Source of the DNA: Capronia americana
Lineage: Eukaryota > Ascomycota > Eurotiomycetes > Chaetothyriales > Herpotrichiellaceae
NCBI GenBank assembly: GCA_016110215.1
Contig: JADWQD010000008.1
Coordinates: 806,001-870,000, forward strand
DNA length: 64,000 nucleotides
Reading direction: 5' to 3'
Positions 11,999-23,538 of this stretch are shown in pieces (position 1 is the first letter of the stretch; each line of letters begins with the position of its first letter). Below the pieces are notes generated by a model. It did not search any database. It had not been told where the DNA came from and saw nothing but the letters and a program-made list of their open reading frames with translations. A program made the translations under genes and the position numbers.

Positions 11999-12380
11999 GA
12001 GAACTCCACATATGCCTACACGATGCTCTATGTCGGGTATCCGGAGCCAAGCTATGCCTGCCTTTATCATTTTCAGGTGTCCTAGAAGTCCAAATCCCCA
12101 CATTCGAAAACTTCTAGGTCCTCTTTCAGGCTTCCGAGACCTTGGACCAGTCCTTTGCCACGGGGCTGTGATAACACAACTACCGGGTCATTGGGTAGTC
12201 TAGTTTCTCCAGGAGACGGTGCTGAGTGTACCCAGTACTTCCGCACACCTCCTTTTGCGAGTGGAGCGGTAGGCATCTTCAGCAGTATGTAATCGAGCGT
12301 CTAGAAATCTTGCGGTCAGAGTCTACTAAACCAAGATCTTTCATTTGACACAGGCTATTCTTGGACTGTCGTTGAGATGA

Positions 12381-14442
12381 TCATAGTGAGTGACTACTGG
12401 GCAGTGTCTTAGTATATCTGTCCCTGAACGTTGTCGGTAATTCCGTCCACCGATCCCGTATATACTCCGCAAACCCTTTTCCTAAAGCATCTAATCGAGA
12501 GCTTGAGCTCACACCGCGCTTGAGTATACCATACACGACAAAATGAACGGCCTGCATTCCCGGAAGTTCACAGCGCTCCAACCGATACTTGTCACTCCAT
12601 TCGTCAGCCATCAATGCGATCAGCCTGTCATGATCGAGGAAGCTTCGCAGCCAGTCCCATTCATCAGCCTCTCTGACGAAGAAACCGATATTTAAATTCG
12701 ATCCTTTATCGCCGGAACGTGCCAAGACGAGATCCCCAAGCCTGGCCTTTATGGTTGGACCAAACTCCGCCATCGCAACAGGGTTTGCAGTAACGGAGTT
12801 GTGCCTCGGTGAGATGGCGTGAAAGGCTGGGGGACTTCCGGTGTCAACATTCAAGGCGAGGTTCCCTGCTTTGTCTAACAGAAAAATCTCTTCCTTCAGG
12901 CGCCGCTGCTCCGTGATGCATGGACAATAAGCAAGGTACGGCTTTGGCTCGAGGAGTCGCCAATCCAACGATCCATGCATGCCAGGGTAGTGTTGCATCA
13001 GTGTGTCAAGCATCGCCTTACCGAGGCTCGCCACTGTCTCTCTGTCTCTGGCTTGACCGAAGACTCGCAGACCCGTCGTACTCTGTAGTTGGGATGTCGG
13101 GTTTATTTTCGGGATACCATACCGTTGGAATTCGAGGACTTGGAACTGGCCAACTGTCCCCACGTCCTGGAGTCTCGCCAGAATTTGTCTTTGGTGAAGG
13201 TCGAATTTTTCGGCAGTGGCATAGCCTGTAGCGTTCAGAGTATACTCGCACTGCCAACCGCCTCGATAGAAAGCGGCGACCTTGGTGGTTGGTGGTGGCG
13301 GCATTCCCACTGTGCCGGTCACTCTCACTCGGTCATCACCATCATCGGCGATTTTGACGTTCGTGAGGTCAGCTGCTGAATCGCTGTGAAGATAGATGTT
13401 TCCTTGAATTTCGTACAGTAGCTGTGCCTTGATGGCATCTGCGCAAACGAGACCCGGTGTTCCTTGGTGTTTCGTGACAGCACTGGAACCATCAGCATAG
13501 ATCTCGGCGATGGGATAGCCAATCTCGACGAATCTGTCCAGTGGTGGATATCGAAAGAAGTCGCAAAAATTCGCCCCAGCGCCGTACCCGCTACATTCTA
13601 TGAGGTGACCGGCGACTAACGAACCAGCAAGCTGGTCGTAATCGGTGTCCTGCCAACCGTGCCACCACCATGCAGCACCGATTACCGGACTAGCATCAGA
13701 GACCCTGCCACCTATGGAGAAATCAGAGAGAAGTTGTTGCAGACATCGATCATGTCACCCACAGATGATGATATCACATCCCTCGGCCAAGGCACGTTTG
13801 ATGCCTCGCGCTCCAATATAAGCATGTGCGCTGACGAGTTGGAAGTCTTGTGGTCTGCTTAGAAATTGTAAAGTCTCATCGGTTAAGAAGGGCGCCTCGT
13901 TGTCCAGGTCGAGGTGGGTAATTCCTCCGTCCAAGGACGCCATGAAGCTGGACTTGACATCGTCGCCCGTCACCCAGCCCACGGTGAGGTCGAGGCCACG
14001 CGCTTGAACCTAGCGAGGGGGCGGTGTCAAAATCCGACGAGACGAACGGCAAGGGTGGACTTTGCAGACCTCATGGGCAATCTTGCGTGCCAAACCTTCT
14101 GGGTTCAATGCTCCACCATTCACAATGATCTTGATGTTGGATTTTGCCGCCGGCTCCAAGGACATGCAAATGCCTTCGTACGCATTTGGATCATAACCGG
14201 CATGGGTTCCAGCGGAGTAGCTGTCTGCATTCTGAGCTAGATTGGCTTCTGTGGATGTGCACCGTGATACGATTAGTTTCATAGGTACGAGCACAACGTC
14301 ATGGGGACCGACCGGCAAGATAGTCACCCGTCACGACGTCGACGGGACCACGGGTACATTGCCGGTACATTTGGTACCCAGCGTCACAGGCAGCACCGGC
14401 ACAATTGGCCACTCGAATTGGTCTGCATGCCTTTGAAGCCAT
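12381..14442 (-). CDS. AtuA-like protein (DUF1446, acyclic terpene utilisation family)
   Basis: This is a 631-residue protein. Exons are 14442-14313, 14248-14061, 14009-13763 and 13711-12381. The N-terminal DUF1446 half starts RVANCAGAACDAG and contains IIVNGGALNPEGLA (about residue 90), CGRVSDASPVIGA (about 188) and LIECSGYGAGANFCDF. The C-terminal AtuA-like domain has the hallmark SGDKGSNLNIGFF (about 518-530). Exon 3 ends at 13763, which restores the family sequence CGRVSDASP; a donor 4 nt further would lose the Arg. AtuA of Pseudomonas belongs to the citronellol/geraniol pathway, but its reaction is not established. Fungal versions join both domains in one chain, as here. No geranyl-CoA carboxylase is present, so the acyclic-terpene route itself is not indicated. 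It is divergent from the Zn2Cys6 regulator. Confidence 0.88.
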
Positions 14443-14562
14443 GTCAACCACAACTATAGGACACCACGGGCGATAGTCTTAACGTCTGGAATAGTATCAC
14501 TGAGCAAGGCTGGAGGAGCGTTGGAGGTCTTGAAGCAGTACGCCAAGAATCACCCTGACACG

Positions 14563-14573
14563 CGGTATTTCGG
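14563..14573 (+). promoter_or_regulatory. CGG-N5-CGG operator, AtuA-like gene promoter
   Basis: CGGTATTTCGG, 121 nt upstream of the AtuA-like start in the ~1-kb divergent gap 14443-15477. No gene is visible in that gap. Confidence 0.6.
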
Positions 14574-14892
14574 TTGACTCTTGTGGATTCGATACACGTC
14601 AAGGACGAGAGACGTCCAAGGTCACAGTGATCCACCAACCACGTGCTCGAGCATATTGGCAACACAGAGCGGTTCACACATGACAGCAGCAATGCTGATT
14701 TCGGAGAGCAACATGCATCTGGGGAAAGATATGGGACGTGACCGGTTCCCTGGAAGTCTCTCAGTTGAGAAAAAATCTTGTCCACAATAGTTTGTGCTCT
14801 TCGCCAAAACTTCTGGTGAACGGTTCCCCGGGATTGGTCAATCAGGCTCTGGCAGGCTCTGGGGTAAGGGGTCAGCTCGAGCTCGTTCGAGT

Positions 14893-14911
14893 CCGAATTG
14901 CCGGAATGCCG
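14893..14911 (-). promoter_or_regulatory. Triple CGG array (CGG-N5-CGG-N5-CGG), regulator promoter
   Basis: On the minus strand three CGG triplets are spaced by exactly five bases twice, forming CGGCATTCCGG and CGGCAATTCGG that share the middle triplet. It is 567 nt upstream of the Zn2Cys6 regulator at 15478. It is the only triple array in the window and suggests autoregulation. Confidence 0.65.
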
Positions 14912-15477
14912 GCTTCGAGGCTGCCAATGACGATCAAGATCCTATTGGACGGCCCCACAATACGCTAACTGAACAAGGCTTAGTCTGTTCACCGGCGCCG
15001 TTCACTGTGTACTTCGCCTCCGCCACTCCTGCAACCTCGGCCCATCCACCAATCCTCAAATTGGCTCCTGCATGGTGAGGCGAGGCGATCGATCTACTCC
15101 GTGCAGCCAGGGCTGGTTTTTGGATTGCCAGGGTGTCTTTGCATTAGTTGTTGTACCAGCAGAATACCAAACGCCCAAGGCTGGCGTCTGTGGCGGCGAC
15201 TGTGGCTCGAGCCTGCACAGCAGGTACATGTAGAGGTACAAATCATTTCTAAGCGACACAGGGCACATCAAACTTGGATCACGAGTTCCCCGCGGGTCTG
15301 CCCCTCGGTCCCCCGCCTCTGCCAGAATGCGGAGTTACCAGTTCTCCCGGGCAAATCTTGGTGTCTTTGATGCAGCTGTCTCTGTGTCTTCTCGCCTGCC
15401 GCCTCTCGCTAACACTGACTACAATCACGAATTGTTGAATCCTTCCAAACCTTACATGCCACTGAAAGCAATCAGGA

Positions 15478-18400
15478 ATGTCGTCATTGGACGACCCCAG
15501 TGACCGACCTGGCGACGATTCAGACTGGGCGCAAAGGTGCTTTGGTCTAAAACCCCATTGTCAGGAGAGAGAACGTTGACTAACAATTATCACTTCCTTC
15601 ATAGGAGAACCTCGCGCGCCTGCAAGCTGTGTCGCAAGAAGAAGGTCCGCTGTAAGTCATCAGGCAGCACTCTCTCTTACTCAGAGTCACTTACTGTCCC
15701 CATCAAGGTGATGGTGCAAAGCCCGCCTGCGCACAATGCCATTTGCATAAGAGTAACTGCATCTATCTACCGCGAGCACCAAGGGCACGGCAGAAACCTC
15801 AGAATGACAAGGAAAGCACCACCTCCAGCGACAATCAGCCGAGAAATGAAGACGCGCCAATGACCTCGTCCTCATCCTTGGCGGGAATACTGGGCCAAGG
15901 AGCTGTTCAGCGAAGTGATTACTTGAAAACTGCGATGGGTAAGATTCCAGAGGCCGAGTAATTGGTGTCTCTGTCCTCAACGTTTCCCCAGATATCAATG
16001 GCCCAGAACGTCATCGAGATATGATCCTAGATGGTCAGATGCATCATTCGACAGAAGTCCATCAGTTCCCCTCTCCGCCTGAAGCCCACGAGACAAACAG
16101 CAGCCTCCATCGGCTCTTGAATTCGACAGATCTCGCCCTCACGGGTCATACCCCCATCCCCTACCAGGACTTCCTCATGGATGGTGACCTCAACATGCAA
16201 GACGTCCTCCCCAGCCTGCGTGACCACACCGGGATGCTAACTCCCCATGCTCTTGACCGGCACCAGTCGCCCAACGACGCCCTGGCGAGTCTATCCGACC
16301 ATGTAAACTGTTTCGATGCTCAATTGTTCCACGGTTCGACCCCAACGGGTATGACACCATTCCACTCCCAACACTTAGCCGCACAAACAATGTCGAACGG
16401 CCACGGGCAAGATCTCGCAGTCACGAATCAGGCACCTTCGAATACGTCAAAGGGTGGAACCGAGACTGGGTCATCCAACCACTCAAATTCCTTGGACCTA
16501 GGTCTGTGGCACAACGAGTTGGTGGAAGAGGACGGAGGACACAGCCTTCAGCGAACATCCTCAGGACACAACAAATATATGGGTAAGTGTCTCGGGACTT
16601 TGGCTTAATAGATTCTGACATTGTTTCATCCAGGCCCTAGTATGGCGGTATGTCTCTGCGCACAGAGCCGCGTGACGCCAACAAAATAGCTGGCCCATCT
16701 CACTGAATTTTCGCAGTTCTTTCCAGCCACGCAGACAGGTCTAGAATGGATCACCAACGTTACCGGGTCGAACTTTTTCTCCGAGCAGCTTCGGAGCTTC
16801 CTGGCCTCCTTTCAACCAGATGAACTCGAGCAATACCTTGACGTGTATAATGTCTACCAAGGCGACCACCTGCCGTCGCGTGAAATGGCCATTTCATACG
16901 TACATGGTCAGTATTCTACTTCTTGCATTGGCCTCTAGCGTTTGATAACGTATCCTCAACCTATAGCCTTCTTCGACGCTGTGTACTGGTATGATCTTGG
17001 AACCGCCCTGTGAATCTCACTGACTGGAGCCAGTGCATTTCCGATCGTGGATCCAGATCAATTTTGTCAACAATTCAACCGCACATACGACAGCCTTTCC
17101 GTCGGTAGAACGCCAGTATGGTGTGCCATGGTCAATCTGGTCCTCGCTATCGGATGTCGTGCGACTCCGGGTTGCAATGAAGACGAAATGTGTCATTTGT
17201 TTGGTAATGCGCTCGCTCTTTTGCCGAAAATCCTTCTGAGTTCCACAACTCTGCAAAAGGTTCAGACCCTTACTTTAATGGTATGAGCCCGAAGTCGTGC
17301 AGGCTGAAAGCGTCTGATCAGTTCACGTAGTACCTCTTCCTCAGCCATACCACGTCACCTCACTGGGGAATCAACATCCTTGCGTGTGCTGTCAGAGAGT
17401 GCTATGCTCTCGGCCTTCATGTGCAGCCTTTCCGAACCTGGGGCTTGTCAAATTCCGAGATCAGACAGCGGAGCTTGCTTTTCTGGAGTCTGTACTGTCT
17501 TGACATACGTAGGTTACACGAATACGCAGCCCATGTCTCGTTCGCTAACACGACAGCAGAGCTATCCTTCCGTCTTGGACGTCCGCCTCTCTTGAGAAGG
17601 AACGATATCAAGCTGCTTGTGCCTCGTCGTCTTCTCAATGAGCACATACCGGACGAGGATACCGGGGCCGAGCAGACGAAGCACAGGCTTACACTGACGC
17701 AACGCCAGCTGTTCCTTGCAAATATCGAGGCTGCCCACCTCTTGCAGAAAGTTTACGACTACACTGGCGAGACGCTTGATGAAAAATCGCTGGAACAGCG
17801 TGCTACCGAGCTTGAAGACGAAGTGAGTCGACCCATACCCGGAGATGACGTTGTGGTCACTAATACAGGATTCCAAAATTTCAGATGAGCACAATCTGCA
17901 CATCGATCGAGCCAGAATTTCTAGTGACCTCGGAAGATGACATACAGAATATAGTGGCACTCTCACAGGAGACGCTGTTTCCTTCGGTCATGTTCAACAC
18001 GTCTATTTGCATCGCGAGATGGATCCTCCGAATGCGGTTGGTTATACTCAAGATTACTAAAGCGATGGGTGCCGATGGACCGAACATAGATGGTGATCTG
18101 AATAAGACATCCAAGGCTGCCGCACTCCTCATCGAAACACTGACTGTTTTGCCTGATGGAGAGATCAACTTCTTCTGGTAAGAGATACCTAGACCGCGAA
18201 TGGCATTTAGGGTGTAACCCGCCATCCAACTGACATGCTGCAGGTATTTTGAACCATTGCCAGCCTTTGCGCTTTACGTTTTATTCATCACCATACTGTG
18301 CCGACCCACAGAGCCAACCTCGACACGGTACATGGAATTACTCTCTATGGTCGTCGAGTCCACAGTCCAAGGTGTGGGCAAACGACAAGCGCTGATTTCT

Positions 18401-18502
18401 GACCACCATCTGACCCATTTCTTGACGTTCTTTGCTCGGTCGGCACGTATGGCAATCCTCCAAGCGAAACGGACACAAATGAGTAACTCTCGTTCTCGAT
18501 GA
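15478..18502 (+). CDS. Zn2Cys6 transcription factor, candidate cluster regulator
   Basis: This is a 797-residue fungal binuclear zinc-cluster regulator. Exons are 15478-15536, 15605-15651, 15708-15938, 15992-16582, 16634-16647, 16717-16906, 16967-16988, 17034-17280, 17331-17508, 17560-17822, 17885-18177 and 18244-18502. Two exons are tiny (14 and 22 nt). The cluster is C26-x2-C29-x6-C36-x6-C43-x2-C46-x6-C53 and is itself split by an intron after Cys36. A long Ser/His/Gln-rich linker (about 60-330) precedes the fungal_trans middle homology region (from about 340), which includes YCLDIQLSFRLGRPP (about 560). It acts in the nucleus. Its central position, and the triple CGG array in its own promoter, make it the best candidate for binding the CGG-N5-CGG sites; this is inference. 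It is transcribed divergently from the AtuA-like gene. Confidence 0.9.
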
Positions 18503-18816
18503 GCAGCAAAGCCTGATCCCCCCCCCTGTTTTGCGTACCTGGAACTCGACTAGCAGAAATCTCCAGAACCGGAACCGGATTGTGAGACAAGCTGGACGCA
18601 ATGACGGCTGCTTGGCCCAGGAATGATTGGAGTGGCATTGCATTTGGAGAGCCAAACAGAATTCCTGCAGCCGTGGAGCCAGGGTATTCTATCTTCAGTC
18701 TATCGACCTCGTCCACGCGATAGCTCACCTCAGTCACTCAACAGAAACGAGTTGACGAGACCTTGTATTTATGCCGTGCGTTGAATGTTTGGAACCGCGT
18801 GTCCCGGACACACTTC

Positions 18817-18827
18817 CGGCATTTCGG
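18817..18827 (+). promoter_or_regulatory. CGG-N5-CGG operator, acyl-CoA dehydrogenase promoter
   Basis: CGGCATTTCGG, identical to the sites at 7904 and 25809, 194 nt upstream of the dehydrogenase start. The gap 18503-19020 lies between the regulator stop and this gene; nothing else is seen there. Confidence 0.7.
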
Positions 18828-19020
18828 CCTGAGGGCGGCAATGGGGGATACCAAAACTACCCATTCGGGAAGGTCATCCCGGGATAGTTCACGTATGTCT
18901 ATCGTGAACCTGCTTGCCGGCTGGTGATACGTAGATACTGAGTTGACCGTTCCCGTCAAGATGCAATCACACACGCAGAGACACCCAATCCACAACTTGT
19001 AACTGTACACCTCGCTTCCT

Positions 19021-20763
19021 ATGATGGACAGAGACACCTCCTGCCCTCCATCATTGCCATTCGCTGAACCACCCTGGCTCAGAGGGCTTCCCTCGTCTAT
19101 GTTCAATGACTCTCACCGTCGTCTGCAGAAAAGCTGCAAATCCTTTATCGATGAACACCTCAATCGTCATGCTTTGGAGTGGGACACGATGGAAGAAGTG
19201 CCGTCACACGTGTTTGCAGGATTCGTCCAGGGCAACTATGTAATTCCTGCGCTACCAGCGCCCCTCCCTGTTGCATGGTTGAAGCAATTGGGGATCGCGC
19301 GGATGCCAGGAGACGTCCCTGTGGAGGAGTGGAATGCCTTACACAGCCTAATCTATACTGATGAGGTACGTCACAGTCACGCTGCTAGCATTTCCCCCCA
19401 TGCCTACTGTGCCCAACGTGTTGAGTCATCACTGGACAGATGAGCCGTGCGGGTTTGGCAGGGCCTTGTGGTGCAATCACGGCGGGTATGGCGTTTGGAG
19501 TTCCTCCAATTCTGCGTTATGGTTCCGAAGAGCTCCAAAAGAGATATATACCCGATCTGCTGCTTGGCCGCAAACGCATATGCATTGCCATCACCGAACC
19601 CGAGTAAGTGTCGGCCCTTGTCCGCTCATCGGGAGCGACGACGAAGGATCATGAAGGTGACTGACCAGGAATTACCTCATTTAGAGCTGGGTCTGATGTC
19701 GCGAATATCAGTACAGTGGCTGAAAGGAGCAAAGATGGATGCCATGTAGGGACTTTCTATAGTCTTCACCATCAAGACTTACATATTGATCATGCAATAG
19801 TTTCTTCTCAATGGTGCCAAAAAGTGGATCACCAACGGCCTCTTAGCGGACTACGCCACCATGGCAGTGCGAACTGGACCACCCGACTCGGGAGCCAAGG
19901 GCATATCACTTCTGGTGGTGCCACTTCGGGATAATGAAGGCGTGTCTCGTCGCCGGATGAAGGTTGCCGGCCAGATTTCGGCCGGCACCACTTATATTGA
20001 GTTGGACGATTGCAAGGTGCCATGCGACAACTTGATCGGAGAAGAAGGCAAAGGCATGTCATACATCATGAACAACTTCAATCACGAGCGGCTTTTCATT
20101 TCCATCGGTGTGACACGACAAGCAAGGGTCGCCTTGAGCTCTGCCTTCGGATATGTTTTGAAACGGGAGGCATTTGGAAAGGTACGTTATCCCTGCCTGC
20201 TTGTACTTCGAGGTGTTGCCTCGGACTTTGAGCGATGAATGACCCCGTAGCAGAAAGCTGACATCAGGATTTTTGAACGTGCATAGGCTTTGATCGAGCA
20301 ACCTGTTGTGCGGCACCGACTGGCGAAATGCGGTGCATTGCTCGAATCACAGTCATCGTGGCTCGAGTCTTTAGCCTACAGGTTAACCAAGTTGAGCAAG
20401 GCGCAAGCAGACAAGGAGCTTGGGGGCGAGACCGCTCTATGTAAAGCAAATGCAGGCATGGTGCTCGACGAATGTGCCAGATGTGCTGTCCTGCTTTATG
20501 GCGGCAACGGCTACACCAGGACCGGACAAGGAGAAATCGCTGAAAGTTAGTGCTGCACCGTCATCCGTGGACTTTGCTGAAGTTTCGACATCTCGCTAAC
20601 ATCTCGCTAACATCTCGCTCTTGCAGAAATCTACCGAGAAGTCCCGGGCGCAAGGATACCTGGAGGTAGTGAAGATGTAATGCTTGATTTGGCCATACGT
20701 CAGATGGTGCGCCGGTTTCGAGAACAATCAACAATAGGATCAGGAGGGAGCTCGAAGCTATGA
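19021..20763 (+). CDS. Acyl-CoA dehydrogenase with C-terminal SKL peroxisomal signal
   Basis: This is a 448-residue acyl-CoA dehydrogenase. Exons are 19021-19365, 19440-19603, 19685-19745, 19801-20181, 20287-20545 and 20627-20763. FAD and substrate segments are visible: AITEPEAGSDVANIST (about 160-176), FLLNGAKKWITNG (about 190), a middle beta domain with KVPCDNLIGEEGKGM, and the C-terminal helical domain LYGGNGYTR (about 390) followed by YREVPGARIPGGSEDVMLDL. It resembles the ACAD10/11 and citronellyl-CoA dehydrogenase branches more than short-chain mitochondrial enzymes. It ends in Ser-Lys-Leu, a canonical PTS1, so it should act in peroxisomes. Peroxisomal fungal ACADs may pass electrons to oxygen or to a partner. 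With the APH kinase at 6442 it could eliminate phosphate from a 4-phosphoacyl-CoA; this is inference. Confidence 0.9.
20584..20619 (+). repeat. Three tandem 11-nt copies (ACATCTCGCTA) inside an intron
   Basis: The last intron of the acyl-CoA dehydrogenase gene (20546-20626) contains three back-to-back copies of an 11-nt unit just before the acceptor. Two of the three junctions create GCTAAC, a match to the fungal branch-point consensus. Confidence 0.85.
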
Positions 20764-20825
20764 CGGCAAGATCGTATTCATGGTCACGCTCAATAGAAGC
20801 ATGCAGACTTTCATCTCCAGCTCTT

Positions 20826-21650
20826 TCACCTGTCCGCAACTGCAGTCAGGCCGCCGTCCACCCGGATGTCGGCCGCATTTACGAAACTGCTTTCATCGCT
20901 CAACAGAAAGCTAGCCACATTCGCCTGTTCACTGCTATGGCTGGGCCGTTTCAACGGACAGCGGTTGCTCCACCCAGAAGCTTGCTCACTGAAGCGAGGG
21001 TCGTCCCGGAAGCTCTCTTTGAACTTGGCGTACTCGGGCGTGAGCACTGGACCTGGCGAAAAAGAGTTGCATCGGATGCCATGTCTCCCATAGAACAATC
21101 CCCCCGTCTTTGTAATTCCAATCACCGCGTGTTTGGCCGCCGCATAGGAGGGCATGCCAGTGCTGACGTGACCACAGATTGAAGCCGTGTTGACGATGGC
21201 GCCGCGTGTCTCGACGCCCGGGATGTCATGCCTCAGTGGCCGCGGCGGTTGTTTTCTCATTTGTGCTGCTTCGTACTTTTGGCAAAGCCAGACTCCACGC
21301 TGATCGATGGCGTATAGTTTGTCGAAATCTTCCCCGGTCATGTGGTCTTCGTTGTCTTCCAGTAACTCTCCTATCCCAGCGTTGTTGGCAGCCCAGTCCA
21401 GGCGACCCCACCTTTCCACGGCAGCTTCAACCATGCGTTTGATGTCGCCTTCCTTCGTCATATCCGCTCGGTGGAAGATGGCTTCGACTCCAAATTCTTG
21501 ACTCACAGATGCAGCTGATTTTTCCCCTGCATCCTCGTTGATGTCGACCATGAGAATGTTAATCCCGCGTGATGCCAGTTTCCGCGCGATGGCCAGCCCT
21601 ATCCCACCGGCTGCCCCTGTGACGATAGCCACCTCTTGTGTAGACGCCAT
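20826..21650 (-). CDS. Short-chain dehydrogenase/reductase 1
   Basis: This is a 274-residue classical SDR in one exon, the only intronless gene of the cluster. It has the cofactor motif TGAAGGIG (residues 11-18), D36 after the second strand (favouring NAD over NADP), NNAG (89-92), and the active-site Ser in NTASICG (about 156), Tyr169 and Lys173 (YAAAK). The end has the typical ASFLLSDESSFVNAADIRVDGG block. It is a cytosolic alcohol dehydrogenase or ketoreductase in general; here it could oxidise an alcohol released after lactone or ester hydrolysis. The true start is the ATG at 21650; the frame continues 12 nt upstream without ATG. It is divergent from the alpha/beta hydrolase with only 150 nt between starts, so the two are likely co-regulated. 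Confidence 0.92.
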   Translation of the reverse strand: MASTQEVAIVTGAAGGIGLAIARKLASRGINILMVDINEDAGEKSAASVSQEFGVEAIFHRADMTKEGDIKRMVEAAVERWGRLDWAANNAGIGELLEDNEDHMTGEDFDKLYAIDQRGVWLCQKYEAAQMRKQPPRPLRHDIPGVETRGAIVNTASICGHVSTGMPSYAAAKHAVIGITKTGGLFYGRHGIRCNSFSPGPVLTPEYAKFKESFRDDPRFSEQASGWSNRCPLKRPSHSSEQANVASFLLSDESSFVNAADIRVDGGLTAVADR

Positions 21651-21752
21651 TGACAGGAGCAAAGAAAATTATGGCTCCCACCAGTGCTATACTCTTCGGC
21701 CAGGGGACAGTGGTTGTCCTAGCATTTACGTGGCGTTTAGGTGACGGAAGGC

Positions 21753-21763
21753 CGGCAATCCGG
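21753..21763 (+). promoter_or_regulatory. CGG-N5-CGG operator, SDR 1/hydrolase divergent promoter
   Basis: CGGCAATCCGG, 103 nt upstream of SDR 1 and only 38 nt from the hydrolase ATG, in a 150-nt shared promoter. The same 11-mer recurs at 29475 and 36686. Confidence 0.65.
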
Positions 21764-21800
21764 GCTCCAAAATAGCACCACTCATTCATAGTACTTCCCA

Positions 21801-23345
21801 ATGGCCCATCGAAAGAAGAGCGTCACCATGGCGTCGCTGATGCAGAGTTTGGCAGAGACACCTATGAGATTGCCTGATGCAACTGAACAGCCAGTTGACG
21901 ACAAGATGGTTTCTTCGAGCCAACCAGAAGATTTCTGGCCACTCGAACAATATCCTGCCCTCGACCCTCGTTGTTTCCAAACCCGAGAGTCTTTTCAAAC
22001 GCTACGAAAACCACGAGAAGAGTTGCTCCAGTTACCTAAGAGCAACGACGGAATACGATTGCGCTGGAAGACTGTCTCAGCCAGAGACGGAGCGAAGCTA
22101 GATGTGCTCTGTTATGAGCCCCAAAATGTCTCATCATCAGTTGGCTTGCTGGTTGCCATTCATGGGGGCGGTAGGTGATGTCCGACTGCTTACTTTGTCC
22201 CTGTCTTCCCGTAGAAGCTCAGTCCTTCTCGATCCATCGGCTAATGCCGACGTAAAGGCTGGATAGCCGGTGACTACAGCGTCGAAGACGATCTCTGTCA
22301 AGAATATGTGAAGCAAGGCTTTGGTTCCGCCATAAGCATCCATTATCGATTGTAAGTATGCCCTGTGGACTATTGGAACAACGTTCACAAGAGCCCAGCG
22401 ATCGCACTGCAAGCGCCCCCGCTAATACATAATAGAAGTCCTGAGTACGCTTTCCCAGTCCCCTTACAGGACTGCGTGGACGTATTGCAGATTGTAAGCA
22501 TCGTCATGGCTCATTTTTCTTGCAATATCAGACGGGATAACCATGGCAAGGCGATGACAACAACAGCACTGGACCTGACTTTCGACAAATCCAAAGTCAT
22601 TCTCGCTGGCAGTAGTGCAGGCGCTAATCTGGCTTGCGGAGTGCTCTTGACGATGGGAGGAGAGCTTGAGGGCCATATACAAGGCCTTTTACTCAACAGT
22701 AAAGTCAAGCAGTCGGACAGTCGCAACCCTACCGAAATAACAAAGTCGTACAGTCCCGGTCACTTGTGATCCTCTACATTTTCCACACCATCTCTATTCG
22801 AATGCGAGTTGGACGAAGCATGCCAACGCGCCCTTGCTGAACGCGGCCTCCATGACATTTTGTTTCGGTAGCAATTATCCCAAGACTCTAGGGCGAGGAC
22901 CGGTCCACTGCTAATATATGCTCAGATCAGTATCTACCCGATCGACGGAGAGAAGCTCTAGTCTCTCCTCTGGTGGCAGATGACTTGCAGTGTTTTCCAC
23001 CGACTGGTATGTGAATTCCTTCTTTCGTGTCAGAGAGCAGGCCTGACAGAACACGTACAGCGATAATTTGCGCATCTCTAGACCCTCTCTGCGACCAAGG
23101 AGTGGCCATGCATGAAACCCTCAAGAGAAAAGGGTAAGTCGATACGGAGCCCGTGCTTGCTTTAACCTGTGCGAGATGATATGAGCTCAGCCTGTGTTTT
23201 CTGGTCTAGTGTTCCCACGCGTCTCAGAATCTTCGAAAATGTGCCCCATGGCTTTCACATGCTGCCCGACTTGCCACTAGCTCGAGAGGCACACGAAGAA
23301 ATGATCGATGCCGTGAGATGGATGACGAATTTCGGTCAGCGATGA
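21801..23345 (+). CDS. Alpha/beta hydrolase, hormone-sensitive-lipase type
   Basis: This is a 357-residue family IV esterase. Exons are 21801-22170, 22258-22351, 22436-22493, 22551-22698, 22754-22867, 22926-23006, 23061-23133 and 23210-23345. It has the oxyanion motif HGGGW (about residues 121-125, split by intron 1), the nucleophile elbow GSSAG (Ser about 196), DPLHFPHHLYSNASW in the cap/strand region, CASLDPLCDQG with the acid Asp, and VPHGFHMLP with the catalytic His. The intron 22494-22550 lies in a frame that is open if unspliced; I chose splicing because the retained stretch has no family counterpart. It hydrolyses esters, possibly the lactone or ester made by a BVMO of the cluster. There is no signal peptide, so it is likely cytosolic. 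Confidence 0.87.
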
Positions 23346-23538
23346 AGCTGAGGTTCCTGCTACTTGAGAACCAAAACCGCGAGCACGGAAGAGGATAGTC
23401 ATACTGTGTGCCAGTGCCGGGTCAATGTATGTATTTTATATGTTTTGGTCGCATTCTGTTTAGAAACTGCGTGGCTCCCAATCAGTCGATCTTACTGGTC
23501 TCTATATCCGATGGTACACCATCATAGGACATCCCACC

